Part shown: one piece after another, positions 1 through 9,758 of the stretch
How positions within the stretch are numbered: the stretch's first letter is position 1
How the letters are laid out: each line of letters begins with the position of its first letter
DNA from: Ramlibacter monticola
Lineage (GTDB): Bacteria > Pseudomonadota > Gammaproteobacteria > Burkholderiales > Burkholderiaceae_C
DNA: 64,000 nucleotides
Assembly: GCF_016722785.1 (NCBI RefSeq)
Contig: NZ_JAEQNE010000002.1
Location: 930,001-994,000 of the forward strand
Reading direction: 5' to 3'
The notes under the pieces: generated by a model
Told to the model about the DNA's origin: nothing
Seen by the model: only the letters and a program-made list of their open reading frames with translations
Databases searched by the model: none
Translations under genes and position numbers: made by a program

Positions 1-1509
<1,509 letters not shown>

Positions 1510-1517
1510 CGAAATGA

Positions 1518-1537
1518 CCGCGCCGGGTGCGGCGCGG
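1518..1537. repeat. GC-rich hairpin in the mreB-mreC gap
   Basis: A 7 bp inverted repeat, CCGCGCC and GGCGCGG, with a 6 nt loop, lies 8 bp after the mreB stop codon. No T-run follows, so it is not a clear intrinsic terminator. It may protect the 3' end of mreB mRNA or lower expression of mreC relative to mreB. The rest of this 109 bp gap includes GACAAT (1564-1569), a possible internal -10. Confidence 0.4.
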
Positions 1538-1618
1538 GATGACACGCTGGCTTCGCCCAGCATGACAATATCGGTCTCCTTTGTCATTCGTCCCTGAGCG
1601 AAGCGAAGTCATCCCGCC

Positions 1619-2539
1619 ATGCCCTTAGGCACCCTCGATCGCACACCCCCGCCGTTCTTCAAGCAGGGCCCCTCGGCGCTCTCGAAGCTGATGGTCTGCA
1701 GCGCGCTGGCGCTGTTCCTCATGGTCGCGGACGCGCGCTTCAAGATCACGCAGCCGGTGCGCTCGGCCATGGCCACGGTGCTGTTCCCGGTGCAGTGGCT
1801 CGCGATGCGCCCGGTGCTCGGCGTGCGCACGGTGCAGGACTACTTCACCAGCCTCAGCACCGCGCTGCAGAACGAGGAGGCGGCCCGCCGCAAGCTGGTG
1901 ATGCAGTCGCAGCGCGCCAACCAGGTCGAGCAGCTCACGCTGGAGAACAACCAGCTGCGCAAGCTGCTGCAGCTGCGCGACCGCCTGAACACCACCACCC
2001 AGACGGCCGAAGTGCTCTATGACGCCGCCGACCCGTACACCCGCAAGGTGATCATCGACAAGGGCATGGCGCAGCACATCGAGCCCGGCTCCCCGGTGAT
2101 CGACGAATCCGGCGTGCTCGGCCAGGTGACGCGCGTGCACCCGCTCATCAGCGAGATCACCCTGGTGACGGACACCGAACAGGCCATCCCCGTGATCAAC
2201 ACCCGCACCGGCGTGCGCGGCATCACCTATGGCGATGCCGGGCGCTACGGCAGCGGAGGGCTGGAGCTGCGCTACATGGCGGCCAACGCCGACGTGCAGC
2301 CCGGCGACCTGCTCACCACCAGCGGCGTGGACGGCGTCTATCCCCCCGGCATCCCGGTGGCCAAGGTCGCGCGGGTGGAGCGCCGGGCCGATTCGGCCTT
2401 CGCCAAGATCGTCTGCCATCCGCAGGCCCGGGTGGACGGCGCGCGGCACGTGATGGTGCTGCGGCCGCTGCTGTCGCAGATCCCGCCGCGGCCGGCGCCG
2501 GAAGATCCGGCCCCCGTCGTGAGGCGGGGCCGCAAGTAA
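1619..2539 (+). CDS. mreC: MreC, rod-shape determining protein
   Basis: Periplasmic scaffold of the elongasome, anchored by one N-terminal membrane helix (about residues 20-40). It links MreB and MreD to PBP2-RodA. After the helix comes a coiled-coil stretch rich in Leu, Gln and Asn (around residues 75-115, for example VEQLTLENNQLRKLLQLRD), then the two beta-barrel domains with the conserved GQV and GD segments. The C-terminus ends in a Pro/Arg-rich tail. At 306 aa the length is normal. mreD follows after 13 bp, consistent with one transcript. Confidence 0.96.
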   Translation: MPLGTLDRTPPPFFKQGPSALSKLMVCSALALFLMVADARFKITQPVRSAMATVLFPVQWLAMRPVLGVRTVQDYFTSLSTALQNEEAARRKLVMQSQRANQVEQLTLENNQLRKLLQLRDRLNTTTQTAEVLYDAADPYTRKVIIDKGMAQHIEPGSPVIDESGVLGQVTRVHPLISEITLVTDTEQAIPVINTRTGVRGITYGDAGRYGSGGLELRYMAANADVQPGDLLTTSGVDGVYPPGIPVAKVARVERRADSAFAKIVCHPQARVDGARHVMVLRPLLSQIPPRPAPEDPAPVVRRGRK

Positions 2540-2552
2540 GGAAGCCGACCGC

Positions 2553-3071
2553 ATGATCATGCGCCCCGGGCAGCCGCTGCTGCTGCCTGCCAACCCGTTC
2601 TTCATCTGGTTCACGCTGATCGTCGCGATGATGATCAACATGCTGCCGCTCGGCCGCCTCCCCTGGATGCCCGACGTGCTGGCGGTGGTGATCGTGTTCT
2701 GGAGCGTGCACCAGCCGCTGCGCGTGGGCGTGATCGCCGCCTTCCTGTTCGGCCTGGCGGTCGACGTGCACCAGGCCTCCCTGCTGGGCCAGCACGCGCT
2801 GGCCTACACCACGCTGAGCTACTTCGCGATCACCATCCACCGCCGGCTGCTGTGGTTCAAGGTGCCTTCGCAGGCGGTGCAGGTGCTGCCGCTGTTCGCC
2901 GCCGCCCATGGCATCGAACTGGCCATCCGCATGCTGGCGGGCGCCCCCTTTCCCGGCAGCGCCGTGCTGCTCGCGCCCGTGGTCGAGGCCGCGCTGTGGC
3001 CGGTGGTGAGCGTGCTGCTGCTGCTGCCGCAACGCAGGGCGCCGGATCCGGACGAGAATAGGCCCCTCTGA
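2553..3071 (+). CDS. mreD: MreD, rod-shape determining membrane protein
   Basis: Polytopic inner-membrane protein of the elongasome. The 172 aa product starts with PGQPLLLPANPFFIWFTL, typical of betaproteobacterial MreD, followed by the LPWMPDVLAVVIVFW segment and about five hydrophobic helices. It lies between mreC and mrdA with gaps of 13 and 16 bp, so it is almost certainly co-transcribed. Sequence conservation in this family is low, so assignment rests on both the motifs and the position. Confidence 0.95.
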   Translation: MIMRPGQPLLLPANPFFIWFTLIVAMMINMLPLGRLPWMPDVLAVVIVFWSVHQPLRVGVIAAFLFGLAVDVHQASLLGQHALAYTTLSYFAITIHRRLLWFKVPSQAVQVLPLFAAAHGIELAIRMLAGAPFPGSAVLLAPVVEAALWPVVSVLLLLPQRRAPDPDENRPL

Positions 3072-3087
3072 GGGAGGTCTGGAGTCC

Positions 3088-5388
3088 ATGACCGAACTGC
3101 GCAACGTCGAAGCCGACCTGTCCCGCTTCCGCGGCCGGGTGCTGGTGGCCAGCGTCGCCGTGCTGGTGCTGTTCCTGCTGCTGGTGTCGCGCCTGGTGGT
3201 GCTGCAGGTGGTGCGGCACGAGGAACTCGACGAGCAGGCCGAGGCGAACCGCACGGCGATCGTTCCGATCGTGCCGAACCGCGGCCTGATCCTGGATCGC
3301 AACGGTATCGTGCTGGCGACCAACTACTCCGCCTACACGCTGGAGATCACGCCCTCGCGCCTGACGCGCCCGCTCGACACCGTGATCGACGAACTCGGCC
3401 ACGTGATCGACATCCAGAGCCGCGACCGCCGCCGCTTCAAGAAGCTGCTGGAGGAAAGCAAGAGCATCGACTCGCTGCCGATCCGCACCAAGCTCACCGA
3501 CGAGGAAGTGGCGCGCTTCACGGTGCAGCGCTTCCGCTTCCCCGGCGTGGACATCAAGGCCCGGCTGTTCCGCAACTATCCCTGGGGCGAGCTCGCCAGC
3601 CACGCCATCGGCTACATCGGCCGCGTCAACCAGGCCGAGAAGAAGCAGATGGAGGACTGGGCGGAGGACGAGCAGGCCAACTACCGCGGCACCGAGTACA
3701 TCGGCAAGCTGGGCGTGGAGCAGAGCTTCGAGAAGCAGCTGCACGGCATCACCGGCGTCGAGCAGGTCGAGACCTCCGCCGGCGGGCGCGCCGTGCGCAA
3801 GCTGGCCAGCAGCCCGGCGACGCCCGGCAACACCGTGAAGCTGTCCCTCGACATCAAGCTGCAGAAGCTGGTGGAGGACCTGTACGGCGACCGCCGCGGC
3901 GCCATGGTGGCCATCGATCCCAAGACGGGCGAGATCCTCGCCTTCGTCAGCAAGCCCACCTTCGACCCGAACCTGTTCGTGGACGGCATCGACCAGGAGA
4001 ACTGGCAGATTCTCAACGAGTCGATCGACAAGCCGCTGCTCAATCGGGCGCTGCGCGGCACCTATCCGCCCGGCTCCACCTTCAAGCCCTTCATGGCGCT
4101 GGCGGCGCTGGAGACCGGCAAGCGCCGGCCCGAGCAGGCGATCTCCGACCCCGGCTTCTTCTGGTTCGGCGGCCACCAGTTCCGCGACGACAAGCCGGGC
4201 GGGCACGGCTCGGTGGACATGTACAAGTCCATCGTCCAGTCCTGCGACACCTACTACTACATCCTCGCCAACGACATGGGCGTGGACCTGATGCACGACC
4301 AGCTCTCGCACTTCGGATTCGGCGAGATCACCGGCATCGACATCCAGGGCGAGTCCAAGGGCCTGCTGCCCTCCACCGCGTGGAAGCGCCGGGCCTACCG
4401 CCGGCCCGAGCAGCAGAAGTGGTACGCCGGCGAGACCATCTCGCTGGGCATCGGCCAGGGCTACAACAACTTCACCATGCTGCAGCTGGCCACCGCGGTG
4501 GCCACCGTCGCCAACCCGGTCGGCGCGCGCATGAAGCCCCACCTGGTGCGCGAGATCGTCGACACCGTGACCCGGAAGACCGAGGTGACGCCGCCGCAGC
4601 AGCAAGGCCAACTCGCCGCCAGGCAGGAGAACCTGGCCGTGATCCGCAAGGCGCTGGTGGGCGTGAACATCGAGGGCACTTCCGCGGCGGCCTTCAGGGG
4701 CGCGCAGTACACCAGCGGCGGCAAGACGGGCACGGCCCAGGTCGTGGGCATCGCGCAGGGCGCCAAGTACAGCCATGCCAACACCGAGGAGCGGCACCGC
4801 GACCACGCGCTGTACATCGCGTACGCGCCGGCCGAGGACCCGAAGGTGGCGATCGGCATGATCGTCGAGAACGCCGGCTTCGGCGCGGCCAACGCCGCGC
4901 CGATCGCGCGCCGCGCCTTCGACTACTACCTGCTGGGCGTGTACCCGAGCGAGGAAGACATGGCGGCGGTGAAGCTCGGCAAGGCCACCACGCCGATCGG
5001 CGTGCCGCGCTCGGCCGCGGAGTTTGCCTGGCCGCCGACCAACGTCACCGCCGCCGGCGCGCCCGTCACCCCGGCCAGCGCCGCGGTGCTGCCGGCCGCC
5101 GCGGTGCAGATCGGGCAGACCATCGCGGCGGCGTTCTCGCCGGTCGCCCACGCCAACATCGGCACGCCGACGGCGGGCACGACCCTGTGGGTGCCGCGCT
5201 GGCGCGAGGCGCCCGTCACGGCGGGCGCGAGGCCGGCCGCCGCGGGCGCGAGGCCGGCCGCCGCGGGCGCGAGGCCGGCTGCCGCGGGCGCGAGGCCGGC
5301 TGCCGCGGGCGCGTCCGCGCCGAAGCCGGTCGCTCCCGCCCGGGTGGCCGCCACCGGCGCGCCGCCGCTCAGGAAGCCGGCACGGTAA
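3088..5388 (+). CDS. mrdA: Penicillin-binding protein 2 (peptidoglycan D,D-transpeptidase)
   Basis: Transpeptidase that cross-links peptidoglycan during cell elongation together with RodA. It has one N-terminal membrane helix (about residues 17-40), a PBP dimerisation domain, and a transpeptidase domain with active-site SxxK at Ser330 (GSTFKPF), the second motif SCD in VQSCDTYYY, and KTG in SGGKTGTAQV. At 766 aa it is longer than the usual ~630-650 aa. The extra C-terminus is rich in Ala, Pro and Val and includes four tandem 7-residue repeats AGARPAA (residues 712-739). The last 20 bp overlap the 3' end of the convergent hydrolase gene. No rodA follows. Confidence 0.96.
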   Translation: MTELRNVEADLSRFRGRVLVASVAVLVLFLLLVSRLVVLQVVRHEELDEQAEANRTAIVPIVPNRGLILDRNGIVLATNYSAYTLEITPSRLTRPLDTVIDELGHVIDIQSRDRRRFKKLLEESKSIDSLPIRTKLTDEEVARFTVQRFRFPGVDIKARLFRNYPWGELASHAIGYIGRVNQAEKKQMEDWAEDEQANYRGTEYIGKLGVEQSFEKQLHGITGVEQVETSAGGRAVRKLASSPATPGNTVKLSLDIKLQKLVEDLYGDRRGAMVAIDPKTGEILAFVSKPTFDPNLFVDGIDQENWQILNESIDKPLLNRALRGTYPPGSTFKPFMALAALETGKRRPEQAISDPGFFWFGGHQFRDDKPGGHGSVDMYKSIVQSCDTYYYILANDMGVDLMHDQLSHFGFGEITGIDIQGESKGLLPSTAWKRRAYRRPEQQKWYAGETISLGIGQGYNNFTMLQLATAVATVANPVGARMKPHLVREIVDTVTRKTEVTPPQQQGQLAARQENLAVIRKALVGVNIEGTSAAAFRGAQYTSGGKTGTAQVVGIAQGAKYSHANTEERHRDHALYIAYAPAEDPKVAIGMIVENAGFGAANAAPIARRAFDYYLLGVYPSEEDMAAVKLGKATTPIGVPRSAAEFAWPPTNVTAAGAPVTPASAAVLPAAAVQIGQTIAAAFSPVAHANIGTPTAGTTLWVPRWREAPVTAGARPAAAGARPAAAGARPAAAGARPAAAGASAPKPVAPARVAATGAPPLRKPAR
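5221..5304 (+). repeat. Four tandem 21 bp repeats inside mrdA
   Basis: Four back-to-back 21 bp units encode AGARPAA. Copies 1-2 are identical to each other, copies 3-4 are identical to each other, and the two pairs differ by one silent C/T change. A fifth, truncated unit follows (AGASAP). The near-identity at DNA level suggests recent expansion by replication slippage. The reading frame is kept because 21 is a multiple of 3. Confidence 0.95.
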
Positions 5389-6430
5389 GAGGCGGGTCCC
5401 GCCACGCCTGCAGCGCGGGTGGGGCGATCCCGGCGGCCTGCAGCAGCCAGGCCGTGACGGCCTCCGGCATCGCCAGCACGTGGCCCGGGAAGCTGCCGGA
5501 GGGGAAGCCCACGTGGCCGCCTTCGCGCGGCTGCCACAACGTGACCCAGGGGCTGATCTCCTGCGGCCGCGGCAGGCTGGCCGCCGGCACGAAAGGATCG
5601 TTGCGCGCATTGAGCGCCAGCGCCGGGATCCGGATGCGGTGCAGGTGCGGCTTGGCGGAGGCGCGCGACCAGTAGTCCTCGGTGCCGGTGAAGCCGTGCA
5701 CGGGCGCGGTGAAGATGTTGTCGAACTCGTAGAGGTCGCGCGCGCGCAGCATCGCCTCGCGGTCGAACAGGCCCGGGTGCTGCGCCCACTTCTGCAGCGC
5801 CTTGGGCTTCATCGAGCGCAGGAACATGGTCGTGTAGACCACGCGGTTGAAGCCCTTGCCGATGTGGTGGCCGCCCGCCGCCAGGTCCAGCGGGGAACAG
5901 ACCGCCGCCACCGCCTGCGCGACGCGGCCCGCCTCGGCGCCGTGCTCGCCGGCCCAGCGCAGCAGCGCATTCCCGCCCAGCGACACGCCCACGGCCACGA
6001 TGGGCCCCTCGTGCTGCTCGCGCAGGCGGCGCAGCATGAAGTCGATCTCCTCGTGGTCGCCCGAGTGGTAGGCGCGCGGCGCCAGGTTGATCTCGCCGCT
6101 GCAGCCGCGGAAGTGCGGCACGGCGAAGCCCAGCCCGCCGCGCGCCGCGACGTCGGCGAAGGCCTCGGCGTAGTGGCTGCGCGAGGAGCCTTCGAGGCCG
6201 TGGAACAGCACGAGCAGGGGCCGGCGCGCGGACACCTCGGCGTCCAGCAAGTCGAGGTCGACGAAATCGCCGTCGGGGGTCGTCCAGCGCGTGCGCCGGT
6301 ACGAGGGCACCGGCCCGCGCGTGCGGCGCGCCATCAGCGCGGCCCAGATGGTCTGGAGGTTGCCTCCGGGCAGCCACGGGGGCGCCCGGTACTCCTGCAC
6401 GGAAGCGCTAGTGGAGGACCGAGGGGGCAT
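5369..6430 (-). CDS. YheT-family alpha/beta hydrolase
   Basis: Probable cytoplasmic esterase or hydrolase of the YheT family; the physiological substrate is unknown. It opens with the family signature PPWLPGGNLQTIWAAL, has the nucleophile elbow GVSLGGNALLRW, and a late His in EGGHVGFPSG. ATG 6430 (353 aa) is chosen because AGGAAG lies 6 nt upstream. A GTG at 6400 would avoid overlap with the upstream gene but lacks a ribosome-binding site. The start overlaps the 3' end of the NTF2-like gene by 23 nt and the stop overlaps mrdA by 20 nt. Confidence 0.88.
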   Translation of the reverse strand: MPPRSSTSASVQEYRAPPWLPGGNLQTIWAALMARRTRGPVPSYRRTRWTTPDGDFVDLDLLDAEVSARRPLLVLFHGLEGSSRSHYAEAFADVAARGGLGFAVPHFRGCSGEINLAPRAYHSGDHEEIDFMLRRLREQHEGPIVAVGVSLGGNALLRWAGEHGAEAGRVAQAVAAVCSPLDLAAGGHHIGKGFNRVVYTTMFLRSMKPKALQKWAQHPGLFDREAMLRARDLYEFDNIFTAPVHGFTGTEDYWSRASAKPHLHRIRIPALALNARNDPFVPAASLPRPQEISPWVTLWQPREGGHVGFPSGSFPGHVLAMPEAVTAWLLQAAGIAPPALQAWRDPPLTVPAS

Positions 6431-6860
6431 CCGAGACTTCCTGGATGTCGCTCGTGGTGCCCGGGCTCGCATGGTGCGCCACCAGGCGCCAGCCCTGGGC
6501 AGTGCGGTGGTACACGTTGGTCGCGATCACCCAGGCGTTGGTGGGCCCGCCGGCGGTGAGTACTTCGACCCGTTCGACCAGGTTGTGCACGCAGCTCGCG
6601 ACCGACACGATCTTGCGCACCTGCTCGGGCCACGCCCGCACCGCGCCGCCCTCGGCGAACATCGCCCCGAAGGTGGCCCGGATCGCGGTGGCGCCCACCA
6701 CGCGCGGACCGCCGGGATGGATGCAGACGATTTCGTCCTCGTCCGCCCAGCACGCCATCAGCTTCTCGATGTCGCCCCGCTGCAGGGCGTCGTAGAAGGC
6801 GGCTTCGATGTCGTCGGCGTCGCCTTCGAGGTGGGCGGCCTGGAGCTTGGACTTGTGCAT
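6408..6860 (-). CDS. NTF2-like / SnoaL-type domain protein
   Basis: A 150 aa cone-fold protein of the nuclear transport factor 2 superfamily (DUF4440/SnoaL-like). Recognisable parts are DDIEAAFYDALQRGDIEKLM, CWADEDEIVCIHPGG, and the WVIATNVYHRTAQGWRLVAHH beta segment. Such proteins act as small-molecule isomerases or cyclases, or simply bind ligands, so no specific reaction is assigned. ATG 6860 is preferred because the Arg/Gly-rich extension upstream does not resemble the family. It lies between a Rossmann protein and the YheT hydrolase on the same strand, probably in one transcript. Confidence 0.85.
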   Translation of the reverse strand: MHKSKLQAAHLEGDADDIEAAFYDALQRGDIEKLMACWADEDEIVCIHPGGPRVVGATAIRATFGAMFAEGGAVRAWPEQVRKIVSVASCVHNLVERVEVLTAGGPTNAWVIATNVYHRTAQGWRLVAHHASPGTTSDIQEVSDAPSVLH

Positions 6861-6892
6861 GGGGGTCGTCTTTCCTGTCGATTGTGCCGGAC

Positions 6893-7633
6893 CTATCCGA
6901 GCCAGCGGCGCGCCACGGCCTCGAGATCGCCCTGCGCGGCCTGCCACACCAGCTCGGGCGCGGCGACGTGGATGCCCGGCGGTGCGCGCCGCAAGGCCAG
7001 CGCGAGCAGTTCCGCAACCTTGACGGCCCGCACCGGCTGCTCGGCCGAAGGCACCATGTACTTGAACACGCCCAGCATCCAGCGCGCCAGCCGCTGCAGC
7101 GGATGCTGCTGCGCGGCGGCCGCGCGCTTCTGCGCCGAGCGCAGGATCAGCACGCGCTCGAAGCCGAGGCTGGCGACGGCGTGCTCGTCCAGGCTGGCGA
7201 GCCCGCTCTTGAGCGCTTCCGGCAGCCGCCCCGGCGCATGCGGCAGCACCACGGCCAGCGTGCGCACGCCGCTGGCGCGCAGCCAGCGCGCCAGCTCCGG
7301 CAGCTGCGCGGGCGCGGGCGTCCAGAGCGCGCGCTCGCGGTCGTAGAACAGGCGCGGCGGATCGAACAGCACGACCGCGGTGTCGGCCTGCGCGCGCGGC
7401 CAGTCCGCCGGCGTGGCCGACGGCACGAGCAGCGTCTGCACGTTGCGCATGCCTTCGGTGACGGGCTCGCGCGCGAGCACCTGCGTGAGCGCATAGGCGG
7501 AGGACCCGGCGAGGCGCCGCAGCACTTCGTTGCCCAGCGCGCCGGTGGCGCCGGCGATCAGCAGGCGCGGCCGGCCGACGGATGGCGCCGTGCGCGCGGC
7601 CGCTTGCAGCACTTGAAGCGGATCCTGCCGCAT
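6893..7633 (-). CDS. NAD(P)-binding Rossmann-fold protein
   Basis: A 246 aa protein with an N-terminal dinucleotide-binding motif LLIAGATGALGNEVL (GxxGxxG type), similar to atypical short-chain dehydrogenase or NmrA-like proteins. The later segment HAVASLGFERVLILRSAQK resembles the substrate-side region of such proteins. No Tyr-x-x-x-Lys catalytic pair is evident, so oxidoreductase activity is uncertain and a binding or regulatory role is possible. It is the first gene of a minus-strand set with the NTF2-like and YheT-type genes, and is divergent from lemA across 48 bp. Confidence 0.8.
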   Translation of the reverse strand: MRQDPLQVLQAAARTAPSVGRPRLLIAGATGALGNEVLRRLAGSSAYALTQVLAREPVTEGMRNVQTLLVPSATPADWPRAQADTAVVLFDPPRLFYDRERALWTPAPAQLPELARWLRASGVRTLAVVLPHAPGRLPEALKSGLASLDEHAVASLGFERVLILRSAQKRAAAAQQHPLQRLARWMLGVFKYMVPSAEQPVRAVKVAELLALALRRAPPGIHVAAPELVWQAAQGDLEAVARRWLG

Positions 7634-7681
7634 CCCATCTATGCTACCGTCGACAGGTTTGCCCTGGGGTAAGGAACCGAC

Positions 7682-8326
7682 ATGAAGAAGTGGCTGCTGA
7701 TCCTCATCGTGCTCGCATCCCTCTCGGGCTGCGGCTACAACGACTTCCAGCGTCTCGACGAACAGACCAAGTCGGCCTGGAGCGAGGTGCTCAACCAGTA
7801 CCAGCGGCGGGCCGACCTCGTGCCCAACCTGGTCGCCACGGTGAAGGGCGAGGCGAACTTCGAGCAGGAGACGCTCACCCGCGTGGTCGAGGCGCGCGCG
7901 AAGGCCACGTCGGTGCAGGTCACGCCCGAGACGCTGAACAACCCCGAGGCGTTCCAGAAGTTCCAGCAGGCGCAGGGCGAGCTCTCCAGCGCGCTGTCGC
8001 GGCTGCTGGTGGTGAGCGAACGCTATCCGGACCTGAAGGCCAACCAGGGCTTCCGCGACCTGCGCGTGCAGCTCGAAGGCACGGAGAACCGCATCACGGT
8101 GGCGCGCAACCGCTACATCCAGGCGGTGCAGCAGTACAACGTGCTGGCGCGCAGCTTCCCGACCAACCTCACTGCGATGGTCTTCAGCTACCAGCCGAAG
8201 CCGAGCTTCACGGTGCAGAACGAGGCGCAGATCTCCACGCCGCCGACGGTGGACTTCGGCAAGCCCGCCGGCCCGGCGGTGACGACCCCGCCTGCAGCAC
8301 CTTCGTCGGCCGCGCCCGCGCGCTGA
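7682..8326 (+). CDS. lemA: LemA family lipoprotein
   Basis: LemA-fold protein of 214 aa with a lipoprotein signal: MKKWLLILIVL then lipobox LSGC with Cys17 as the predicted lipidation site, so it is probably anchored in a membrane facing the periplasm. Family hallmarks include the segment WSEVLNQYQRRADLVPNLV, ITVARNRYIQAVQQYN and FPTNL. Biochemical function is unknown. It is followed after 1 nt by a TPM-domain gene and then by a second one, a conserved trio in many Gram-negative bacteria. The ribosome-binding site is AAGGAA. Confidence 0.93.
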   Translation: MKKWLLILIVLASLSGCGYNDFQRLDEQTKSAWSEVLNQYQRRADLVPNLVATVKGEANFEQETLTRVVEARAKATSVQVTPETLNNPEAFQKFQQAQGELSSALSRLLVVSERYPDLKANQGFRDLRVQLEGTENRITVARNRYIQAVQQYNVLARSFPTNLTAMVFSYQPKPSFTVQNEAQISTPPTVDFGKPAGPAVTTPPAAPSSAAPAR

Positions 8327-8327
8327 G

Positions 8328-9245
8328 GTGATCCGGCTCCTCGCCCTCCTCCTCGCGCTGCTCGCGTGGGCCGGCGTGCGGGCCCAGGACGTCCTGCCCG
8401 TCCCCCCGCTCACGGCCCGCGTCGTCGACCAGACCGGCACGCTGGATCCCATCCAGCGCAAGGGCCTGGAGGACAAGCTCGCCGCCTTCGAGCAGAAGAA
8501 GGGCACGCAGATCGTGGTGCTGCTGGTGGCCACCACGCAGCCCGAGGACATCGCGAGCTACGCCAATCGCGTGGCCAACGAGTGGAAGATCGGCCGCAAG
8601 GAGGTGGGGGACGGCATCGTCGTCATCGTCGCGAAGGACGACCGCAAGGTGCGCATCGAGGTCGCCAAGACGCTGGAAGGCGCGGTGCCGGACCTCGCCG
8701 CGAAGCAGATCATCGACGACGCGATCACGCCGCGCTTCCGGCAGGGCGACTTCGCCGGCGGGCTGCAGGCCGCGGCCGACCAGCTGATCGCGCGCATCTC
8801 CGGCGAAGCGCTGCCGGCGCCGCCGCAGCCGCGCGCGCCGGGGCAGCCGCAAGGCGGCGAGGGCTTCGACTTCTTCGACCTCGCGATCTTCCTGTTCTTC
8901 GCGGTCCCCATCGCGGGGGCGGTGCTGCGCGGCGTCCTCGGGCGCAAGCTCGGCTCGCTGGTCACCGGCGGCGGTGCGGGTGTCCTCGCCATGCTGTTCA
9001 CGTCCAGCATCGTGGTGGCGGCGGTCGCCGGGGTGATCGCCCTGCTCTTCACGCTGCTGACGGGCGCGGGCCCCTTCGCCGGGCGCCGCCGCGGCGGCTT
9101 CGGCGCGCCGGTCATCTTCCCCGGCGGCGGCTGGGGCGGGGGCGGGGGCGGAGGTGGCGGCTGGGGCGGCGGCGGCGGCGGCGGCGGCTTCGGTTCGGGC
9201 GGCGGGGGCGACTTCGGCGGCGGCGGCGCCTCGGGAGACTGGTGA
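8328..9245 (+). CDS. TPM-domain protein (YgcG family) with glycine-rich tail
   Basis: Secreted or membrane-anchored protein of 305 aa. It has a signal peptide (MIRLLALLLALLAWAGVRAQ), a TPM (Psb32/YgcG-like) domain with VDQTGTLDP, NRVANEWKIG and GDGIVVIVAKDDRKVRIEV, two hydrophobic helices (about 180-245), and a C-terminus of Gly repeats with spaced Trp and Phe. It starts with GTG 1 nt after the lemA stop, implying translational coupling. Some TPM proteins show phosphatase activity in plants, but no activity is established for this bacterial group. Confidence 0.9.
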   Translation: MIRLLALLLALLAWAGVRAQDVLPVPPLTARVVDQTGTLDPIQRKGLEDKLAAFEQKKGTQIVVLLVATTQPEDIASYANRVANEWKIGRKEVGDGIVVIVAKDDRKVRIEVAKTLEGAVPDLAAKQIIDDAITPRFRQGDFAGGLQAAADQLIARISGEALPAPPQPRAPGQPQGGEGFDFFDLAIFLFFAVPIAGAVLRGVLGRKLGSLVTGGGAGVLAMLFTSSIVVAAVAGVIALLFTLLTGAGPFAGRRRGGFGAPVIFPGGGWGGGGGGGGGWGGGGGGGGFGSGGGGDFGGGGASGDW

Positions 9246-9754
9246 TGATGCAGCGCCTGCGACGCATGTTCCGGCACCGCTGGCTCGACGAGTCGGATAC
9301 GCGGCGCGCGATCCCGCCCGCGGTGGCGCAGCGCGTGGCCGAGCGCGTGGCGGCCAGCGAGCGGCGCCACAGCGGCGAGATCCGCGTCTACATCGAGGCC
9401 GGCCTGCCCCTGAGCTACCTCTGGCGCGACGCCACGCCGCGCGAGCGGGCCATCGCCATGTTCGGCAAGCTGCGCGTGTGGGATACGGAGCACAACAACG
9501 GCGTGCTCGTCTACCTGTTGCTGGCCGAGCATGCCATCGAGATCGTGGCCGACCGCGGCCTCGCGCGCCACGTGCCGCAGGCGCAGTGGGAGCAGGTCGT
9601 GCAGGACATGCGCAGCGCCTTCCGCGCGGGCCGCTACGAGGAGGGGCTCGCGCAGGCGGTGGACGCGGTGAGCGCCCTGCTGGAGCGCCACTTCGCGCTC
9701 GCGCCGGGCGCGGCCAACCCCAACGAGCTGCCGGACCCGCCCCTGCTCGGCTGA
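9245..9754 (+). CDS. TPM-domain protein, short paralogue
   Basis: A 169 aa protein with a single TPM domain and no signal peptide. Recognisable parts are RHSGEIRVYIEAGLP, MFGKLRVWDTEHNNGVLVYL and ADRGLARHVPQAQW. Its ATG overlaps the stop codon of the preceding TPM gene by 1 nt (ATGATG following TG-A), so the two are translationally coupled. Together with lemA it forms the LemA-TPM-TPM set. Function unknown; probably works at the inner membrane with its neighbours. Confidence 0.9.
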   Translation: MMQRLRRMFRHRWLDESDTRRAIPPAVAQRVAERVAASERRHSGEIRVYIEAGLPLSYLWRDATPRERAIAMFGKLRVWDTEHNNGVLVYLLLAEHAIEIVADRGLARHVPQAQWEQVVQDMRSAFRAGRYEEGLAQAVDAVSALLERHFALAPGAANPNELPDPPLLG

Positions 9755-9758
9755 AGAC

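Noticed and set aside
5221..5304. Possible CRISPR-like direct repeats
   Set aside because: The 21-bp units are directly adjacent with no spacers and lie in frame inside mrdA, so they are a coding tandem repeat.
2857..5610. A 917-codon open frame on the minus strand across mrdA
   Set aside because: It is the GC-driven shadow of mrdA: Arg/Ala/Gly/His-rich translation with no motifs, while the plus strand encodes a clear PBP2.
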